A stretch of 16,151 nt of DNA from Rhodoferax sp. UBA4409 (lineage in GTDB: Bacteria; Pseudomonadota; Gammaproteobacteria; Burkholderiales; Burkholderiaceae_C). The stretch spans positions 1,195 through 17,345 of the forward strand of contig DGQR01000204.1 in the NCBI GenBank assembly GCA_002390825.1, in the 5' to 3' direction. The translations under genes were made by a program, and so were the position numbers. Shown piece by piece: positions 13,065 to 16,151 of this stretch. Within the stretch, counting starts at the first letter, position 1, and every line of letters starts with the position of its first letter. The notes below the pieces were generated by a model. It was not told the origin of the DNA and ran no database searches. It worked only from the letters and a program-made list of their open reading frames with translations.

Positions 13065-14230
13065 GGTGTACCCCCGGGAGTAAAGCGCTGCCAAGACAAG
13101 GTGGCCCGGTCTACGGTGTAGGCCAACCACAGCGCATCGTCTGCCCACGCCATTGCGGGGTATGAAAACTCGGCATCGCCGCCGCCAGTGCGCAGGGTTT
13201 GCTGCAAGGTCCACTCCAGCCCGTCCCGGCTGCGGCTCAAGTCGAGGCGGGTCCGGCCCTCAGGCGTCGGGTTGTGGGCCATCAGTATCTGGTCCGGCCC
13301 GAATCCGAAGGTAGCTACCGCAGAATCCGGGTTGCCCAAAGGCAGATCGGGCAGGTCTTGCCAGTGGGCACCGCCATCGGAAGTGCGGACCGCGGTGATC
13401 TTGCCGTTGTGTCGCTCATCGCGCATCAGGGCGACCCAATCGGTGGGGCTGCGCACCACCACACTGGGTTGCAACTGATAGGCCAAGCTGGACATGCGAA
13501 CCAAGCCCGCAAACTCACCGGTCTCGTCGAGGCGCACTGCGGCGGGGTATTTCAAACCCAACTCAAAATGCACCGGCAGCACGGTGCCACCATCCTGCAG
13601 CGGCACTACCGCGTTGCGCACCAGAAAACTGGTGTTCCAAAGCCATGACAAGGGCAGCACCCGCACCGGTTCAAACGCCAAATCCTGCAAGGCGGTGGAC
13701 GTGCCGCTCTGGCGCAAGTGCAGCACCCGGCTAGCCGCCCAGCCGCCCCACCCGGTCGCCACTACAAACAAATGGATACGGCCACTCGCATCGGCCCAGG
13801 CCACCGGGTTGCCCAAGCGGCGGATCCCGTGGCCCAGCAGATCGCCCATGGTGTGGCGGTTCACCACAAAGCGCGGCTCCAACCAACGGCCAGACGCCCG
13901 GTCCCATTGGGTGGCCGCAATTTGCACCAGCGGGCCGCTTTCGCGCTCGCCCGAGAACCAAAACAAACTCAATGCCGCAGGGCTGCTGGCCGGCATCGGC
14001 AACAAGCTACTCGCATGGGCGGCTGCGGTACCGGGCGGCATCGGGACATCGCCCATGGCAACCCGCTGGAGGCTGGCGGCCTGCACCGGCTTGCCCTGCA
14101 CCGACACTGCGGGCACCACGGCTTGGGCCGGCTGCGGCCCTGCCGGACGGGCGACAATATCCAGCGCCAGCACGGCGGCCGCGCCCACGAGCACAACTGC
14201 CCATCGGGACCATAACGAAGAAAACAACAT
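13061..14230 (-). CDS. Sialidase-like (BNR/Asp-box) protein, membrane-anchored or exported
   Basis: A 389-residue protein with the six-bladed beta-propeller look of the sialidase superfamily (BNR_2-like). It has an N-terminal hydrophobic segment (about 8-23, SRWAVVLVGAAAVLALDIVA), a signal anchor or signal peptide. LFWFSGERESGPLVQIAATQW resembles the region of the first catalytic arginine (FRIP-like). One good Asp-box, TSDGGAHW, and degenerate ones (WDRASGRWLEP, SRDGLEW) are present. Candidate catalytic aspartates, glutamate or tyrosine could not be assigned with confidence, so it may not be a true sialidase. No Shine-Dalgarno precedes the ATG, and only 47-56 bases separate it from the divergent pirin gene. 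The stop overlaps the next membrane protein gene. The substrate is unknown; a glycan-hydrolase or glycan-binding role at the periplasmic face is inferred. Confidence 0.7.
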   Translation of the reverse strand: MLFSSLWSRWAVVLVGAAAVLALDIVARPAGPQPAQAVVPAVSVQGKPVQAASLQRVAMGDVPMPPGTAAAHASSLLPMPASSPAALSLFWFSGERESGPLVQIAATQWDRASGRWLEPRFVVNRHTMGDLLGHGIRRLGNPVAWADASGRIHLFVVATGWGGWAASRVLHLRQSGTSTALQDLAFEPVRVLPLSWLWNTSFLVRNAVVPLQDGGTVLPVHFELGLKYPAAVRLDETGEFAGLVRMSSLAYQLQPSVVVRSPTDWVALMRDERHNGKITAVRTSDGGAHWQDLPDLPLGNPDSAVATFGFGPDQILMAHNPTPEGRTRLDLSRSRDGLEWTLQQTLRTGGGDAEFSYPAMAWADDALWLAYTVDRATLSWQRFTPGGTP

Positions 14231-14286
14231 GGGGCGATCTTAGTGGCCGCCAGCAAGGCCTTGAAACAGCTAAGACAATGGAGCCC

Positions 14287-15303
14287 ATGAAAACACTGCT
14301 CTCCATTGCCCCCCTCGGTTTCCCCTGGCAAACCGTGGACCCGTTTTTGTTTTGTGTGCACCACAACGACGCCTACCCCGCGGGCAACGCGCAGATGGCG
14401 CCGGACCCTGCCCTGCTGGCCGGTCGCAACATCGGCCAGGACTTTGCGGGCAAAGATGGCTGGAGCATGTACCACGGCGACACCGTGCCTGGCTTTCCCT
14501 CGCACCCGCACCGGGGGTTTGAGACCGTCACCATCGTGCGCAACGGCCGCATCGACCACTCGGACTCGCTGGGCGCTACCGCCCGCTTTGGCGGCGGTGA
14601 TGTGCAGTGGCTCACGGCAGGCAAAGGCATCGTGCACTGCGAGATGTTTCCACTGCTGCACACCGACGCGCCCAACCCTACCGAGCTGTTCCAAATCTGG
14701 GTGAACCTGCCGGCCAAAAACAAAATGGCCGAGCCGCACTTCACCATGTTCTGGCACGAAGACATTCCCCGCATCACGGCTACCGACGCGCAGGGCAAAA
14801 CCACCGAAGTGGTGTGTATTGCTGGCAAGCTCAATGACAAGCAGGGCTTGCCACCGCCCCCGGACTCATGGGCCAGCGAGCCCGGCAGCGACCTGGGTAT
14901 TTACACCATCCAACTCAGTCCCGGCGCGCAGTGGACGCTACCAGCAGCCGAGAGTGCGGACACCCGCCGCGTGCTGTATTTCTTCAAAGGTGGCGCCCTG
15001 CAAGTGGCGGGGGAAGACGTGCCGGTGAAGTCGGTGATGGTGGTGCAAGCCGACCACGACTGCACTTTTGTGAATGGCGATGCCGAGAGCGAGCTGCTGG
15101 TGCTGCAGGCCCGCCCCATCGGTGAGCCGGTGGCCCAATACGGTCCGTTTGTGATGAACACCCAGGCTGAAATCCACCAGGCCTTCGCCGACTACCGTCG
15201 CACCGAATTCGGCGGCTGGCCCTGGGGCGCCAATGACCCGGTGCACCCGCGCGATAAAGGCCGCTTCACCAAGCACGCAGACGGCAAGGTCGAAGAGCGC
15301 TAG
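14287..15303 (+). CDS. Pirin family protein
   Basis: A 338-residue bicupin of the pirin family. Members bind iron or another metal; some act as quercetinases, others as regulators. The N-terminal cupin keeps the metal ligands: H73 and H75 in SHPHRGFETV, and H117 and E119 in AGKGIVHCEM. LFQIWVNLPAKNKM is the typical link after it. The C-terminal cupin (YTIQLSPGAQWTLP to residue ~280) is followed by PIGEPVAQYGPFVMNT and the usual pirin ending with an FGGWPW tail. The ATG at 14287 is chosen, with GGAG only 3 bases before it; an ATG three codons upstream (14278) is equally possible. The open frame continues far upstream, but that part is antisense to the sialidase-like gene. It is divergent from that gene and has no obvious partner. 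Confidence 0.9.
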   Translation: MKTLLSIAPLGFPWQTVDPFLFCVHHNDAYPAGNAQMAPDPALLAGRNIGQDFAGKDGWSMYHGDTVPGFPSHPHRGFETVTIVRNGRIDHSDSLGATARFGGGDVQWLTAGKGIVHCEMFPLLHTDAPNPTELFQIWVNLPAKNKMAEPHFTMFWHEDIPRITATDAQGKTTEVVCIAGKLNDKQGLPPPPDSWASEPGSDLGIYTIQLSPGAQWTLPAAESADTRRVLYFFKGGALQVAGEDVPVKSVMVVQADHDCTFVNGDAESELLVLQARPIGEPVAQYGPFVMNTQAEIHQAFADYRRTEFGGWPWGANDPVHPRDKGRFTKHADGKVEER

Positions 15304-15323
15304 ACACCGCTGACCTGCAAGGT

Positions 15324-15345
15324 GCAACCGGTCACGGTCGGTTGC
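15324..15345 (+). terminator. Hairpin behind the pirin gene, weak terminator
   Basis: GCAACCG (15324-15330) and CGGTTGC (15339-15345) form a perfect 7-bp stem with an 8-base loop, 21 bases after the pirin stop. An A-rich stretch, not a T-tract, follows, so it is at best a weak or factor-assisted terminator. Confidence 0.4.
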
Positions 15346-15398
15346 AAAACCAACGGAATCAAAAAAGTTACCGATCAGTTCATTTAATTACCGCAAAA

Positions 15399-15477
15399 TT
15401 CAAAGGGTTACTGATTCGGATATATTTCGTTCGCACCGGTATTTTCCGGTGTGAACTACCGAATTCAACCCTTTGGA
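15399..15477 (+). promoter_or_regulatory. Long nested inverted repeat in the fasciclin gene leader, reaching the ribosome binding site
   Basis: Three collinear stems nest: TTCAAAGGGTT (15399-15409) with AACCCTTTGGA (15467-15477), ATTCGG (15414-15419) with CCGAAT (15459-15464), and GTTCGCACCGG (15429-15439) with CCGGTGTGAAC (15446-15456), around a TATTTT loop. The outer stem covers three of the four bases of the GGAG Shine-Dalgarno (15475-15478). A -10-like TATATT (15421-15426) lies in an internal loop. A partial direct repeat, GTTACCGAT (15367) and GTTACTGAT (15407), lies upstream at 40-base spacing. Confidence 0.6.
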
Positions 15478-15484
15478 GATTCCG

Positions 15485-15940
15485 ATGAAAAAATTGCTGA
15501 TTGCTTCCGTCCTGGCACTGGGTGTCGCCGTTTCTGCACAAGCCAAAGACATCGTGGACACCGCCGTCGGCGCGGGCAACTTCAAGACCCTGGCTACCGC
15601 GCTCGGCGCCGCCGGCCTGGTCGACACACTCAAGGGCAAGGGCCCGTTCACCGTTTTCGCACCGACTGACGAAGCATTCGCCAAGGTCCCCAAGGCCGAC
15701 CTCGAAGCCCTGCTCAAAGACAAAGCCAAGCTCACCGCGGTGCTGACCTACCACGTGGTCCCCGGCAAAGTGATGGCTGCAGATGTGAAGGCCGGCAAGG
15801 TCAAAACCGTGCAAGGCAGCGACATCACCGTCAGCACCATGGGTGGCGTGAAGGTGGATGCCGCCAACGTGATCAAAACCGACATCGTGGCTGACAACGG
15901 CGTGATCCACGTGATCGACAGCGTGGTGATCCCCAAGTAA
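15485..15940 (+). CDS. Secreted fasciclin (FAS1) domain protein
   Basis: A 151-residue exported protein with one FAS1 domain, a fold linked to adhesion and surface interactions; its bacterial roles are mostly undefined. A clear Sec signal peptide covers residues 1-20 (MKKLLIASVLALGVAVSAQA, cleavage AQA|KD). The domain fills the rest: NFKTLATALGAAGL, the H1 box TVFAPTDEAFAKVP (56-69), the YH pair (89-90) with VVPGKV, and the H2 box GVIHVIDSVVIP (139-150) at the C-terminus. The start at 15485 is set by GGAG six bases upstream; an in-frame ATG at 15473 would overlap that site. It appears monocistronic, with a strong terminator 21 bases after the stop. The leader contains a long nested inverted repeat that may control its translation. 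Confidence 0.93.
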   Translation: MKKLLIASVLALGVAVSAQAKDIVDTAVGAGNFKTLATALGAAGLVDTLKGKGPFTVFAPTDEAFAKVPKADLEALLKDKAKLTAVLTYHVVPGKVMAADVKAGKVKTVQGSDITVSTMGGVKVDAANVIKTDIVADNGVIHVIDSVVIPK

Positions 15941-15961
15941 GCGCTTTACGTTTCGCTCGCT

Positions 15962-15993
15962 GCCCAGGACTGCCTTGCACTCCTGGGCTTTTT
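15962..15993 (+). terminator. Rho-independent terminator of the fasciclin gene
   Basis: GCCCAGGA (15962-15969) and TCCTGGGC (15981-15988) form a perfect 8-bp stem with an 11-base loop, followed by TTTTTGGTTTTT. Confidence 0.92.
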
Positions 15994-16039
15994 GGTTTTT
16001 AAACCGGGCCCAGCCCACTCCGTCCATGAACGCCGCATG

Positions 16040-16066
16040 AAAAAGGCCTGCCATCAGGCAGGCCTT
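16040..16066 (-). terminator. Rho-independent terminator of the Bug-family gene
   Basis: On the - strand AAGGCCTGCC, loop TGAT, GGCAGGCCTT form a 10-bp stem running into a T5 tract. It lies 19 bases after the stop of the right-edge gene and is convergent with the fasciclin terminator. Confidence 0.9.
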
Positions 16067-16085
16067 GTTGCGGGAGCGGTGTGAC

Positions 16086-16151
16086 TTACTCGGGCTTGAT
16101 ACCGGCCTTCTTGACCACCACGGCCCAGTTGTCGTACTCGCGCTTCATGTA
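16086..16151 (-). CDS. Bug-family (TctC-like) solute-binding protein, last 21 codons
   Basis: The right edge cuts this gene. The - strand frame from 16151 gives YMKREYDNWAVVVKKAGIKP then E and a TAA stop (16086-16088). The pattern E-Y-x-x-W-x-x-V-V-K-K-A-G-I-K-x-E is the usual C-terminus of Bug proteins, periplasmic binding proteins of tripartite tricarboxylate transporters that are greatly expanded in Burkholderiales. A strong terminator follows, which confirms the strand and stop. The ligand and neighbours are outside the window. Confidence 0.75.
   Translation of the reverse strand, partial: YMKREYDNWAVVVKKAGIKPE

Noticed and set aside
13972..14286. Upstream extension of the pirin reading frame
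   Set aside because: This stretch is Arg/Pro-rich, antisense to the sialidase-like gene, and precedes a normal pirin N-terminus.
1..16151. CRISPR arrays, tRNA or rRNA genes, insertion sequences
   Set aside because: No regularly spaced repeats, tRNA-like cloverleaf, rRNA-like sequence or transposase motifs were seen by eye on either strand.

Overview
The window looks like a betaproteobacterial chromosome, most likely of the family Comamonadaceae (Rhodoferax-like). The reasons are high GC, dense gene packing with ATGA overlaps, close family-level matches of MetK and DctA, a Bug-type binding protein at the right edge, and a dispersed repeat with a 'TTGCTAT...GATAGCTGC...GCGC' core that I remember from genomes of this group. 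The genus is inferred, not shown.

Left part (1-4401, + strand): the C-terminal two thirds of metK (S-adenosylmethionine synthase), then three envelope-glycosylation genes: a GT9 glycosyltransferase, a GtrA-like membrane protein that overlaps it by ATGA, and an ArnT/GT83-like polytopic glycosyltransferase. Two copies of the dispersed repeat lie inside the last gene, one of them at its extreme 5' end.

Centre-left (4411-9552, - strand): a regulator and transport/catabolism cluster. Read along the - strand it is tetR, dctQ, dctM, dctP (a complete TRAP transporter), then an aroQ-like type II dehydroquinase and an AroE-like dehydrogenase, closed by a terminator. Two near-identical 19-bp TetR-type operator candidates sit in front of dctQ and over the tetR start codon. 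The simplest reading is a substrate-inducible system that imports a quinate/shikimate-like carboxylate and starts its breakdown. The AroE-like enzyme lacks both carboxylate-binding serines and the AroQ-like enzyme has an altered lid, so the true substrate may differ from quinate or shikimate. This cluster is the best candidate here for a poorly described system.

Centre-right (9582-12410): a third copy of the repeat, a ygiD-type DOPA-dioxygenase-like gene with an unusual leader, a 49-codon lmo0937-type membrane protein, a strong bidirectional terminator, and dctA (C4-dicarboxylate symporter) with nested inverted repeats upstream.

Right part (12426-16151): an overlapping pair of a polytopic membrane protein and a sialidase-like (BNR) protein on the - strand, a divergent pirin gene, a secreted fasciclin (FAS1) protein preceded by a long nested inverted repeat that reaches its ribosome binding site, and the last 21 codons of a Bug-family solute-binding protein with its terminator. 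No gene-free stretch exceeds 300 bases; the longest are 15304-15484 and 10562-10733. I saw no rRNA, tRNA, CRISPR, insertion sequence or replication origin.
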